Part shown: piece by piece, positions 36,973-45,721 of the stretch | How the letters are laid out: every line of letters starts with the position of its first letter | Numbering within the stretch: position 1 is the first letter of the stretch | NCBI RefSeq assembly: GCF_000295955.2 | Contig: NZ_ALXE01000019.1 | Span: 248,001 to 312,000 of the forward strand | DNA length: 64,000 bases | DNA from: Pantoea sp. A4 | GTDB lineage: Bacteria; Pseudomonadota; Gammaproteobacteria; Enterobacterales; Enterobacteriaceae | Direction of reading: 5' to 3' | Made by a program: the position numbers and the translations under genes | Notes under the pieces: generated by a model | What the model was told of the DNA's origin: nothing | The model's input: only the letters and a program-made list of their open reading frames with translations | Databases searched by the model: none

Positions 36973-38148
36973 ATGGCAACCCCCACTAATCTTGAAAGAA
37001 AAAAACAAGAGGCTATACCCATAACTGCGTATGTCTTAACCTTCTGTATTGGAATCATTGGATCAAACTCCTTGATGCTCGGTCCTATAGCTCCAGTCGT
37101 TGCAATATCCTTTGGTTCATCAGTTCCAGATGTCATGCTGGCTTCCTCTGCCTTTGGGCTAGGCACTTGTTTGAGTGCTCTGTTTTTAGCTAGATACATA
37201 GACATATTCGGAGCATTTAGATCTATCAAAATATCAATGACTATTATCTCACTATCGGTTCTACTTAGCGCAACTAGTCCCAATTTACTTACTTTGATTA
37301 CATCTCAATTTTTTGTCGGTGTTTTTACTGGAATTGCAATACCTGCAATATATGTAGCAGCTTCCCATATAGCGCCTCCTTCTCTTGAAAGAAAAACAAT
37401 TGGTGTTGTTTTAGTTGGATGGACATTGAGTCTAGTTGCAGGTGTTTCATTCTCATCATTAATTGCAGAAAATACAAGTTGGAGATATGCCTTTCTTATA
37501 CTATCAATCCTTAATATTTTATCAGCATCCGTTATTCACTTTATCACCCATGAAGATACACAAGTAACGAATAAAACCAAAACACCCCTATCCACACTTA
37601 ATAACAAAGAAATAGTTCACTTACTGATTATTTGCATGGCAACTATGACTTCATTTTATGGTGTCTACTCTTTCCTTGGTGACTTTATATTCACCAAATT
37701 AAAACAGCCGTTAAGCTCCAATGGCGTCTTGTCAATTTTATATGGATTGGGATTTGGTAGTGTAGCAGTATTTAGAGGGAAACTAAAAGCAGCATGTGAA
37801 AAAATGGACTTGGGTGTTAATTTATTATTGTTAAGTTTAAGTTATTCTTTTATGCTTTTTTCAGAGAGTTTTTTTTGGATTTCTATTTCCATAACAATCT
37901 TAGGGAGCATAAATCACATTGCAGTGAATAATATAATAACAAAATTGAATATTGCCGGGAAAAATGAAAAAGGCAGTGTAATGGGACTTAATAGTGCTGT
38001 GACATACTTCTCTGTTTTTATATCAAGTAGCATTCTAGGAGTAATATATTCGAACTTTGGATTCAAAAGCATAGTACTTACTGCATTTTTACTTTGTTTC
38101 TCCGCAAGCATTTATAACCATTTAAATACACGCCCTTTTAAAACATAA
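36973..38148 (+). CDS. MFS efflux transporter (DHA1, AraJ/SotB-like)
   Basis: 391 residues with about 12 hydrophobic segments. The first helices and loop match drug/sugar efflux MFS proteins: ITAYVLTFCIGIIGSNSLML, then GLGTCLSALFLARYIDIFGA where the motif A Asp-Arg is altered, and GVFTGIAIPAIYVAASHIAP. It likely exports a small molecule across the inner membrane by proton antiport. Probably regulated by the divergent Lrp-like protein. Low GC relative to the conjugation genes points to a separate origin. Confidence 0.85.
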   Translation: MATPTNLERKKQEAIPITAYVLTFCIGIIGSNSLMLGPIAPVVAISFGSSVPDVMLASSAFGLGTCLSALFLARYIDIFGAFRSIKISMTIISLSVLLSATSPNLLTLITSQFFVGVFTGIAIPAIYVAASHIAPPSLERKTIGVVLVGWTLSLVAGVSFSSLIAENTSWRYAFLILSILNILSASVIHFITHEDTQVTNKTKTPLSTLNNKEIVHLLIICMATMTSFYGVYSFLGDFIFTKLKQPLSSNGVLSILYGLGFGSVAVFRGKLKAACEKMDLGVNLLLLSLSYSFMLFSESFFWISISITILGSINHIAVNNIITKLNIAGKNEKGSVMGLNSAVTYFSVFISSSILGVIYSNFGFKSIVLTAFLLCFSASIYNHLNTRPFKT

Positions 38149-38298
38149 ACTTTATTCTGGGATTTACTACACACAACCTTAATAACTCCAATTTCAGGCG
38201 TCAGAGAACAAGACTAAAAATGAGCATGAATTATATGACGATCGATAAAGAATTCATCTTGTATCAAAATGCAGATAACATACATAGGAATTCGAACC

Positions 38299-39174
38299 GT
38301 GGAAAACAATATATTTTGCTGGCTAACATTAAAAGAGGCTGTTAATTTCATTAATGAAAATAATAAAATAAAAATAAGCGAAGCGGACATATATAGGAAT
38401 GCACTCACAAGAAAGATAAGTTTGTCAATTTACTTCCAATCATTTTTTATATTGAGAAGAGTGAAAAAATTTAAAAACAAACCTATCCTGTGCACGATTA
38501 GTGATAACATTATCAACAGGTTGTGTGTTTTAGAGAAGAAATGTTTCCTGAATGGCAGAAATTTCACTGTCAAAACGGAAGGCATTTACATTAATCCAGA
38601 AAATATGATTCTAGATACACCGCTATTAGGTTACGAGTTTTTCTTAATTCAAAACTTACTGGCCAATGAATTAAAAATACCATCACCATTAAAAAAAACC
38701 AACTACGGAATTACAGTTAACATAAAGGAAGATGTTTATCAAATAGTTACAAAAAGAACATGGAGAGAAAGGCTCAATGAACAAATTAAAAAACTCCCTA
38801 GAAGAGAACACAAAAAATACTTACCCCTGAAAAAACAATCATCTCTTGATTGCCATAATTATTTCCCTGTTTATGATTTACCACCTGATGCCTGCTTTGT
38901 GATAAAGTTTGAAGAAGTCGAAAAAATAGTTAGTTACCAATCAATTAAGGAACAATTACAACCACCTTTGCCCCGTATCTCTACGCCATTATCTCGTATG
39001 TTCTGGCTTTCATGCAAACATAATGAAAAAATCGGCTCGCTAATAAGCCAACCATATAAACTACTGTCTATTTTCGAGCAATGGGCATTAGTCGAAGGGA
39101 TCACTGATCGGTTGAGCGGCGACACATTAAAGACTGCTCTTGAACGCGGTTCACCAAAGTCTAAATTACGATAA
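38299..39174 (+). CDS. AT-rich conserved element protein of unknown function
   Basis: 291 residues from GTG 38299, preceded by AGGAATTCG; an ATG at 38269 is the alternative. The N-terminus ENNIFCWLTLKEAVNFINEN followed by KISEADIYRNALTRKISLSI looks like a DNA-binding helix-turn-helix of the excisionase/AlpA kind. The rest is basic and without recognised motifs, ending LKTALERGSPKSKLR. It precedes the AlpA-like gene on the same strand by 120 bp, suggesting a role in element control. Function not established. Confidence 0.6.
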   Translation: MENNIFCWLTLKEAVNFINENNKIKISEADIYRNALTRKISLSIYFQSFFILRRVKKFKNKPILCTISDNIINRLCVLEKKCFLNGRNFTVKTEGIYINPENMILDTPLLGYEFFLIQNLLANELKIPSPLKKTNYGITVNIKEDVYQIVTKRTWRERLNEQIKKLPRREHKKYLPLKKQSSLDCHNYFPVYDLPPDACFVIKFEEVEKIVSYQSIKEQLQPPLPRISTPLSRMFWLSCKHNEKIGSLISQPYKLLSIFEQWALVEGITDRLSGDTLKTALERGSPKSKLR

Positions 39175-39294
39175 AATCATTTTAGACCCTAATCCTTATT
39201 ACGAGTAACTGCCCACGTAATACGGTCTCAAATACTTCCTTCCATCATCCCTCTATGCTTCTTTGTTATCTCCATTTCAGAACTGGAGGAAGCT

Positions 39295-39489
39295 ATGACA
39301 TCTCATCAGTTATTACGCCTGAAACAAGTGGAAGTAAAAACCGGTTTGAAACGTTCACAAATTTATCTGTACATGAAAGACGGTACATTTCCTCACTCTA
39401 TAAAAATTGGGCCAGCCAGTGTCGCCTGGCTCGAATCTGAAATTGATGAATGGATCAACCTTAAATTAGCGAATCGATTAACACGTTGA
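39295..39489 (+). CDS. AlpA-family regulator / excisionase
   Basis: 64 residues. LLRLKQVEVKTGLKRSQIYL and PHSIKIGPASVAWLESEIDE plus WI are the classical AlpA/excisionase-like winged helix pattern. Such proteins activate or act as directionality factors for P4-type integrases. Ribosome site CTGGAGGAAGCT precedes the ATG. It starts a run of small control genes before the conjugation genes. Confidence 0.88.
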   Translation: MTSHQLLRLKQVEVKTGLKRSQIYLYMKDGTFPHSIKIGPASVAWLESEIDEWINLKLANRLTR

Positions 39490-39504
39490 AGGGAGATACT
39501 AATC

Positions 39505-40089
39505 ATGTTCCCATCATTAAATCACGCATTATTGACTGAAGCACTGTACGCCCTGAAAGAAGGTAATTTTCGCCACTGCGAAACACTGGGATTCACTTTT
39601 GACGAAATGAACTCACTTAATCAGCTTACCCTTGATCAACTGTTTATTATCAGTCGGACCTCAGATCAGTTCATGAGAGTAACCGTCCATCATGATGCTT
39701 TCCAGCGGATTTTGGCGCGGTCCCGTCAGGAAATTCAGCGTCAGCAACAGATGAGTCGGGCCATTAGGCTAGGTGCATCAATTACCCTGTTGAGCCAATT
39801 TTATGGCCTCACCTCTAATGAAATCTGTTTGCGTCGCCGCCTGCTGGGCATCGTAGTTCCTATGGGACGTCCCCCAGTTCCGGATGAGGAGACGGATGCT
39901 GAAATCTGGCGGCGGTGGCAAAACCATCGGGTGGAAAATCTTCTGTCATTTGAAGCACTGGAAGTGATGATGCAAATCACCGAAGCGCTGTCCTCGCTTG
40001 TTGAAAGTCCCTCTCTGAACGTTGTATGGAGTCGTATATCCCTTTGCGAGAAGGAAAAGTCGACCAGGAGGTCAACACATGCCGGATGA
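39505..40089 (+). CDS. DUF2857-family ICE protein
   Basis: 194 residues. HCETLGFTFDEMNSLNQLTL and TLLSQFYGLTSNEICLRRRL followed by GIVVPMGRP are the markers of DUF2857, a family found in ICEs and genomic islands, with a helix-turn-helix-like segment around residues 90-115. Probable regulator of element functions. Sixteen bases after the AlpA gene and overlapping the next small gene by 11 bp, so part of one operon. Confidence 0.8.
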   Translation: MFPSLNHALLTEALYALKEGNFRHCETLGFTFDEMNSLNQLTLDQLFIISRTSDQFMRVTVHHDAFQRILARSRQEIQRQQQMSRAIRLGASITLLSQFYGLTSNEICLRRRLLGIVVPMGRPPVPDEETDAEIWRRWQNHRVENLLSFEALEVMMQITEALSSLVESPSLNVVWSRISLCEKEKSTRRSTHAG

Positions 40090-40288
40090 AATCGATCGCG
40101 ATCAGGAATTCAATGAGCAACGACTGGACGAGATGATTGAACAGAGTCGTTTCAAACCAGGTGTAACACCATCACTGTTTCAGTGTTGCGTATGTGGTAA
40201 ACCCATTCCAGAAAAACGCCGTCAGACGCTGCCGGGTGTGACAACCTGCACGCAATGCCAGGAAAAGCTCGAACGCCGTAGACGTTAA
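40079..40288 (+). CDS. TraR/DksA-type zinc-finger protein
   Basis: 69 residues from ATG 40079, preceded by CAGGAGG. The C-terminal finger is CCVCGKPIPEKRRQTLPG followed by TCTQCQEKLERR, the C4 finger of TraR. TraR mimics DksA plus ppGpp at RNA polymerase and can tune transcription during conjugation. Last gene of the AlpA/DUF2857 operon, followed by a hairpin at 40298. Confidence 0.88.
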   Translation: MPDEIDRDQEFNEQRLDEMIEQSRFKPGVTPSLFQCCVCGKPIPEKRRQTLPGVTTCTQCQEKLERRRR

Positions 40289-40297
40289 TTTTTCTGC

Positions 40298-40330
40298 AAG
40301 ACGTGGAGAAGGTATTTCTCTCCACGTCTT
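40298..40330 (+). terminator. Hairpin terminator after TraR-like gene
   Basis: AAGACGTGGAGA and TCTCCACGTCTT form a 12-bp stem with a 9-nt loop, followed by TATATATATC rather than a pure T-run. Ten bases after the stop codon. Confidence 0.7.
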
Positions 40331-40680
40331 TATATATATCTGAAACTCAAAATAGCATCCTATTATATTTTCCTGATACCCATGATTATTTATAATCTCT
40401 TAATCATCACCAGATAAACTCTTTCATTTTTATTTTGAATTTATCGTTCAAAAAATAACTCCAGACCTTCATCCTGAATATGCCGCAACATAATATCCGA
40501 CCTGATGGGCTTTACCTCGTCCGGGCCGAGTATCGCTCTTTAACAAAATGTATCGGGCTATCACATAACCACAATTCAGGATGCCGCTGAATGTTCTCGC
40601 TGACCCGTTAAAACCGGAATGCAGAATCGGGATGTGACTCGTTTATTTCATTCGTTGTAGTTCTGATGAGAGGATAATTC
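40331..40680 (+). promoter_or_regulatory. Promoter region of the T4SS operon
   Basis: 350 bp with no gene. It starts AT-rich and then has CGCTCTTTAACAAAATGTATCG near 40530, like promoter leaders of plasmid transfer genes, and short inverted repeats (CCGGAATGCAGAATCGG). No specific operator is recognised. Confidence 0.4.
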
Positions 40681-40914
40681 ATGAGAAAACCCATCTACCA
40701 CGTATTTGTCACCCAGGAAGGCCCGTCTGATATGCAGGGCGAAAAAAACACCTACTGGACCAGGGTTGGTGTGGCATTTGCCCATAACGGCAAACCCGGC
40801 CTGAATATTGTCCTGACACCCGGTATTGCGGTTTCCGGCAAACTGGTCCTGCTTGAGCCACGGGAGGATAGCAATCTGCCACAGAGTACGGAGCCAGGCG
40901 AAACGGCGCTTTAA
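40681..40914 (+). CDS. Small conserved conjugative-element protein
   Basis: 77 residues (MRKPIYHVFVTQEGPSDMQG, then WTRVGVAFAHNGKPGLNIVL). The pattern W..VG.AF.H..G.G......P..GK.VL.EP is common to small proteins of plasmids and ICEs, and may be a single-domain beta fold. Function unknown. It is the first gene of the T4SS block, 78 bp before virB1, preceded by AGAGGATAATTC. Confidence 0.72.
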   Translation: MRKPIYHVFVTQEGPSDMQGEKNTYWTRVGVAFAHNGKPGLNIVLTPGIAVSGKLVLLEPREDSNLPQSTEPGETAL

Positions 40915-40991
40915 CCCTTCTTTATTACTCCTTACTCCGCAGCGTGCAGGGGCCACAGCCTGTGCACACTGCCTTCAATTCCGAGGCAATC

Positions 40992-41702
40992 ATGCTTTCC
41001 ACCACTGCCTTTCTGGCGGCGGCCATGCAGTGTGCCGCCAGCATTCATCCGTCCACTGCACTCGACGTGGCACGGGTGGAATCCGGTTTTAACCCTTATG
41101 CCATCGCCGAAATTATCCCGAAGGCCACTCGCTCCCTCGGAGATAATAATATTATCTCCTATCAGCCCGCCAGCCGGGACAAAGCTGAGCTCATTATTCG
41201 CCGCCTCGTGACACAAGGCCGCCGTTACTCTGTGGGACTGATGCAAATCACCAGCACCAATTTCCGTCACTACGGCGTGACGGCTTCTGATCTGCTTGAT
41301 CCCTGCACCAACCTGTCTGTTTTTGAACGCATCCTTAGCGACTGTTACCGCCGTGGCGGTTCCCTGAAAAGAGCACTGAGCTGCTATTACTCGGGCAATT
41401 TCCGTACCGGGCAACAGCCGGAAGCGGCGTTTTCCGGAACGAGCTATGTCCAGCGGATCGGCTATGCTCCACGATCCACCCTCTATGCTGTCCCCGGCAC
41501 CCGCGAGGATAAATCAACAGCTGTCATTCCCCTGAAAGCCTTTCCTGCCGCTGATGCCTCCCGCCCCCGCGTGATCTGGCCGGGCGCTGTCGTCCGTGGC
41601 GTTCCCGCGAACCTCCGTCGGAAAAACATCACCACCGCACAACTCTCCCCGCCGTCAGTGCGCCAGAGTCTCCCGCAGCCACCCCTTAAGGAGGAAGAAT
41701 AA
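40992..41702 (+). CDS. virB1: VirB1-like lytic transglycosylase
   Basis: 236 residues from ATG 40992, preceded by GAGG; the frame opens earlier at 40944. The SLT domain shows ALDVARVESGFNPYAIAE with the catalytic Glu in VESGF, RRYSVGLMQITSTNFRHYGV and DPCTNLSVFERILSDCYRRG. It locally cuts peptidoglycan to let the T4SS assemble. The N-terminus is a moderately hydrophobic signal-like helix. It overlaps virB2 by one base. Confidence 0.92.
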   Translation: MLSTTAFLAAAMQCAASIHPSTALDVARVESGFNPYAIAEIIPKATRSLGDNNIISYQPASRDKAELIIRRLVTQGRRYSVGLMQITSTNFRHYGVTASDLLDPCTNLSVFERILSDCYRRGGSLKRALSCYYSGNFRTGQQPEAAFSGTSYVQRIGYAPRSTLYAVPGTREDKSTAVIPLKAFPAADASRPRVIWPGAVVRGVPANLRRKNITTAQLSPPSVRQSLPQPPLKEEE

Positions 41703-41995
41703 TGAGGCTTTTCCGCAAGCTAAAGAGGGCAGTCCGCGCAGTGTCTGCCGGTGCGCTGACCGCGTTCTCTGTCAACCCGGCTTTTGCCGACGGGTTTCAG
41801 CGCGCAAATACCGTTATGGAAAAAGTCTCCACCGGCCTTCATGGTCTGGCGGCCATCACCATCACTGTGTCAGTAATCTGGGTGGGTTACAAGACGCTCT
41901 GGAAAGGCGAAAGCCTGTCCCAGTGCGCCTACATCATTATTGGCGGGATCCTGATTGGTGGAGGCAGTGAGATCGGCGCACTGCTGATGAGCTGA
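41702..41995 (+). CDS. virB2: VirB2-like pilin
   Basis: 97 residues. A long signal peptide ends near NPAFA (residue about 29), followed by two hydrophobic helices (LHGLAAITITVSVIWVGYKT and LSQCAYIIIGGILIGGGSEI), the standard VirB2 pilin layout. Polymerises into the conjugative pilus. Preceded by AGGAGGAAGAATA. Confidence 0.88.
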   Translation: MRLFRKLKRAVRAVSAGALTAFSVNPAFADGFQRANTVMEKVSTGLHGLAAITITVSVIWVGYKTLWKGESLSQCAYIIIGGILIGGGSEIGALLMS

Positions 41996-42005
41996 GAGGT
42001 CATCT

Positions 42006-44750
42006 ATGGCAAAGCTGCTCAAAGCAATGAAACGCCCGGCGGCGCTGTGGGGGGTACCGATGGTGCCCCTGCTGGGTGTTACGGGCATCACTATTATCGT
42101 CGCTGTCTGGACCTCCGTCGCTTTCCTGGCCCTCCTCCCGGTTGAATTTCTGGTAATGAAGTCTGTCACCCGAAATGAACCGATGCGGTTCAGCCTGATT
42201 GCCGTCTGGCTCAGGGCAAGAGGAAAACCGGCAGCAAACCGTCTGTTTGGCGCAACCGCATTTATGCCCGTTGAGCATGAGGCTGTTGATATTACGGAGT
42301 TTCTCAACGCCATGAAACTGAATCAGTGTGCCACGCTCAGAAAGTACATTCCGTATTCATCGCATATTCATCAGCATATTGTTCGCTCTCCCAACAGTGA
42401 CCTGTACTGCACCTGGGAGCTAACGGGCACCCCGTTCGACTGCGAGTCAGAAGACACTCTCAATACTGACCGGAACCAATTGCACGGGCTTATCCGCTCA
42501 TTCGAGGGAATGCCGGTCACTTTTTATGTTCATAATGTGCGGGCCCCCTTTACTGACTCGCTGCACAAGCCGTCCGGCAACCCTTACGCCGATGAAATCA
42601 GTCGCCTTTATTATGCCTCGCTGGCGGCGGATCCGTTTCGCCGTAACCGCCTGTTCCTGACCGTCTGTTACCGTCCGTTCGTCACCCTGGAAAAGGCCGG
42701 GCGCAGACGCATGAATGACGGCCAGAAACTGAAAGAGCTTGACGCTGCGCTGCGGGAAATGCTGGAAATCAAAGGCTCGCTCGATACCGCATTGTCACGC
42801 TACGCCGCACATCCTCTTGGGACCTTCACTGATGGACACGCGGTATTCTCCTCCCAGTTATCCTTTTATGAGTACTTGTTGACGCACCAGTGGCGCAAGG
42901 TGCGCGTCACCCGCGCTCCGGCGTATTCGATGATGGGGTCGGCGGCACTGTTCTTTTCTGGCGAGTCCGGGCAGATAAACCACGCCAGCGGTACAGGGTA
43001 TTTCCGGGGGCTGGAAGTGAAGGAGTTCCCGGAGGAGACCGCGACAGGGATGATGGATTCGCTGCTGTACGCCCCCTGCGATTACGTGATCACGCAGTCC
43101 TACACCTGCATGTCACGTGAAGAAGCCCGGAAAGCCATAAAACGCACCCGCCGTCTGTTAATGAGTGCAGATGATGATGCCGTTTCTCAGCGACTGGATT
43201 TGGATGTGGCACTTGACCTGCTGACCTCGGGGAAAATCGCCTATGGAAAACACCATTTCGCCATCATGGTGTTTTCCCACTCACTGGACAATCTGGTGGC
43301 CGATACCAGTGAAATCAGCAATGCCCTGAACAACCTCGGCATTACACCGGTTCCCGCCGCGCTTTCGCTTTCAGCTGCGTTTATGGCGCAACTGCCCGGC
43401 AATTATCATCTGCGACCCCGCAAAGGCGAACTGAGCAGTCAGAACTTTGTTGAACTGGCCGCACTGCACAATTTCTACCCCGGAAAACGTGATAATGCAC
43501 CCTGGGGGGATGCGATGGCCTTACTGCGCACCCCGTCAGGCGATGGTTACTATCTGAACCTGCATAACACGCTGGCGGACAAGGACGAGTTCAACGAGAA
43601 GAACCCGGCCAGTACCTGCATTCTCGGCACCAACGGTTCGGGTAAAACCATGCTGATGACTTTCCTCGAAAATATGCAGCAGAAATACGGCCCTCCGGAC
43701 AGTTTTTCTCCGGATGCGAAAACTAAACGACTGACCACCGTTTATCTGGACAAGGATCGGGGCGCGGAGATGAATATACGGGCGCTGGGAGGCCGTTACT
43801 ATCGCATCACGCATGGCGACCCCACGGGTTGGAATCCGTTTTCGCTGTTGCCCACGAAACGCAATATCAGTTTCATCAGTCAGTTGATGAAACTGTTGTG
43901 TACGCGTAACGGCGCTACCATAACGCCCCGTGATGAACGCCGTCTGAGTGACGCCGTGCTGGCGGTGATGAGTAATGAACCACAGTATCGCATCTATGGG
44001 ATCACCCGTTTACTGGAGAATCTGCCAGAGCCCGCCACCCGGGAAGCGCAGGAGAACGGTCTGAGTATTCGCCTGTCGCAGTGGGCGCAGGATGGCGAGT
44101 TTGGCTGGGTGTTTGATAACGCATCAGACACCTTCGATATCGGCCACTGCGATAACTTCGGCATTGACGGCACAGAGTTTCTGGATGATGCCAACGTCTG
44201 TGCGCCTATATCCTTTTACCTGCTGTACCGCATCACCACGCTGCTCGACGGCCGACGACTGGTTATCTTCATGGATGAATTCTGGAAATGGCTGCGGGAT
44301 CCGATTTTTAAGGATTTCGCCTATAACCGGTTGAAAACCATCCGTAAGCTCAACGGCATGCTGGTTGTGGGGACCCAGTCCCCGGCGGAGATCATCAGGG
44401 ATGAGATTGCGCCCGCCATCATTGAGCAGTGCGGAACACAGATCCTGGCAGCCAACCCCAGTGCGGACCGGGCGCACTATGTTGACGGGATGAAGTTTGA
44501 ACCGGAAGTGTTCGATGTGGTGAAAAATCTGGATCCGCAGGCCCGCCAGTATGTGGTAGTGAAAAATCAGTTCAGGCGTGGCGACACAAAACGTTTTGCT
44601 GCACGCGTGACGCTCGACCTCTCCGGTATCGGCAGATACACCCGAGTGATGAGCGGCAGCGCCGACAACCTCGAAATTTTTGATTCCCTGTACCGCGAAG
44701 GGATGCAGCCCCATGAATGGCTGGAATCCTACCTGGCTCAGGCACTCTGA
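42006..44750 (+). CDS. virB4: VirB3-VirB4 fusion ATPase
   Basis: 914 residues. Residues about 1-90 are a VirB3 domain with two hydrophobic segments (LWGVPMVPLLGVTGITIIVA). The remainder is VirB4: CagE/TrbE-like N-terminal domain, then Walker A GTNGSGKTML at about 541 and Walker B RRLVIFMDEFWKWL, with GTQSPAEIIRDEIAP beyond. VirB4 powers pilus biogenesis and substrate transfer at the inner membrane. The fusion is known for several T4SS of this type (ICEKp, plasmid pKM101-like relatives). Confidence 0.94.
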   Translation: MAKLLKAMKRPAALWGVPMVPLLGVTGITIIVAVWTSVAFLALLPVEFLVMKSVTRNEPMRFSLIAVWLRARGKPAANRLFGATAFMPVEHEAVDITEFLNAMKLNQCATLRKYIPYSSHIHQHIVRSPNSDLYCTWELTGTPFDCESEDTLNTDRNQLHGLIRSFEGMPVTFYVHNVRAPFTDSLHKPSGNPYADEISRLYYASLAADPFRRNRLFLTVCYRPFVTLEKAGRRRMNDGQKLKELDAALREMLEIKGSLDTALSRYAAHPLGTFTDGHAVFSSQLSFYEYLLTHQWRKVRVTRAPAYSMMGSAALFFSGESGQINHASGTGYFRGLEVKEFPEETATGMMDSLLYAPCDYVITQSYTCMSREEARKAIKRTRRLLMSADDDAVSQRLDLDVALDLLTSGKIAYGKHHFAIMVFSHSLDNLVADTSEISNALNNLGITPVPAALSLSAAFMAQLPGNYHLRPRKGELSSQNFVELAALHNFYPGKRDNAPWGDAMALLRTPSGDGYYLNLHNTLADKDEFNEKNPASTCILGTNGSGKTMLMTFLENMQQKYGPPDSFSPDAKTKRLTTVYLDKDRGAEMNIRALGGRYYRITHGDPTGWNPFSLLPTKRNISFISQLMKLLCTRNGATITPRDERRLSDAVLAVMSNEPQYRIYGITRLLENLPEPATREAQENGLSIRLSQWAQDGEFGWVFDNASDTFDIGHCDNFGIDGTEFLDDANVCAPISFYLLYRITTLLDGRRLVIFMDEFWKWLRDPIFKDFAYNRLKTIRKLNGMLVVGTQSPAEIIRDEIAPAIIEQCGTQILAANPSADRAHYVDGMKFEPEVFDVVKNLDPQARQYVVVKNQFRRGDTKRFAARVTLDLSGIGRYTRVMSGSADNLEIFDSLYREGMQPHEWLESYLAQAL

Positions 44751-44767
44751 TAACCCAAAGGAGATCC

Positions 44768-45475
44768 ATGATGAAAAGGCGTTTTCATGCCCTGGTTTTC
44801 GCGTACGTCATTGCCAGCCCGCTGGCGCACGCTGGTATTCCGGTCCTTGTTGATGCTGACCCGCTACGTGAGCTCGAATGGCTGAAAGAAGCGCAGCGCT
44901 GGATGCAAACCGCGCAACATTACCAGAGCCAGATCCAAGCGTATAAAAATCAGTTAGCGACAGCCACCGGCGTCCGGGATATCGCAGATTTTGTGGATCA
45001 GGCGAAGAGTCTGAAATCGGATCTGGAAAAACTGCGCAAGCCAGGCCAGACACTCAATGATCTGCTACTTTCCGGCGGCACCTCAGGACAGTTCGATGCG
45101 CTGTACGCGAAGTACCGGGTTTTCGATACCTGCAATGCCGAACAGTCAGGAAGTTATGCCAATACCTGCAAACAGTTGGTCATCAACAAAGCGATACAGT
45201 TTGAGCAGACTGACGAGATCCAGGAACAGGTCAGCCAGACACTGGGCGAGATTAACAGCCTCTCGAACCGTATCGCACGATCCAAAGACTCAAAGGAGTC
45301 TCAGGACCTTGCCAACAGTATTCAGCTAAAATCAGTGATGCTGAACACGCTCACTGACCAGTGGGAAATGAGCGTGAAGGCAGCAGAAAAGCGCGAAAAA
45401 GTACTGGAGGATGTGCGTATTAAACAGTGGAATCAGCAACAGTTAACTGCGCCAACCCCTGATTTAAACGGCTAA
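44768..45475 (+). CDS. virB5: VirB5-like minor pilin
   Basis: 235 residues from ATG 44768 (second Met right after), preceded by AAAGGAG. Signal peptide MMKRRFHALVFAYVIASPLAH with cleavage after AHA; the mature protein is helical (LREL EWLKEAQRWMQTAQHYQSQ; YKNQLATATGVRDIADF), the VirB5/TraC pilus-tip adhesin family. Its last residues QQLTAPTPDLNG are nearly repeated at the end of the next gene. Frame is open upstream inside virB4 but the Met pair is the logical start. Confidence 0.88.
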   Translation: MMKRRFHALVFAYVIASPLAHAGIPVLVDADPLRELEWLKEAQRWMQTAQHYQSQIQAYKNQLATATGVRDIADFVDQAKSLKSDLEKLRKPGQTLNDLLLSGGTSGQFDALYAKYRVFDTCNAEQSGSYANTCKQLVINKAIQFEQTDEIQEQVSQTLGEINSLSNRIARSKDSKESQDLANSIQLKSVMLNTLTDQWEMSVKAAEKREKVLEDVRIKQWNQQQLTAPTPDLNG

Positions 45476-45486
45476 AGGAGTCTCAC

Positions 45487-45711
45487 ATGCGGTTATTAAC
45501 CCTCTCTTTCCTGTCCTTAGTATTCATCATCAGTGGCTGCAAAGAAGAAGCCAAAACCATTCAGTGGTACAAAGATCACCCCGATGAGCTAAAAGTGGTG
45601 TATGAAAAATGCCAAAAAACCGGCGATGCCTCAGATAACTGTAAAAACGCCAATGAAGCCCATTATCAAATTCAGCAGTTAAATGCCCCCACTCCCGACC
45701 TGAACTCATAG
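45487..45711 (+). CDS. EexN-family entry-exclusion lipoprotein
   Basis: 74 residues. Signal MRLLTLSFLSLVFIISGC with lipobox ISGC, then KTIQWYKDHPDELKVVYEKC and SDNCKNANEAHYQIQQL, the EexN pattern (W-x2-HP-x-E-x6-C). EexN proteins on the recipient surface block redundant conjugation. The C-terminal QQLNAPTPDLNS mirrors the virB5 end. Located between virB5 and virB6, as in many T4SS loci. AAGGAG precedes ATG. Confidence 0.88.
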   Translation: MRLLTLSFLSLVFIISGCKEEAKTIQWYKDHPDELKVVYEKCQKTGDASDNCKNANEAHYQIQQLNAPTPDLNS

Positions 45712-45721
45712 TGAGGTTAAT

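Noticed and set aside
42006..42280. Separate virB3 gene
   Set aside because: The frame continues without stop into virB4, so it is a fusion domain, not a separate gene.
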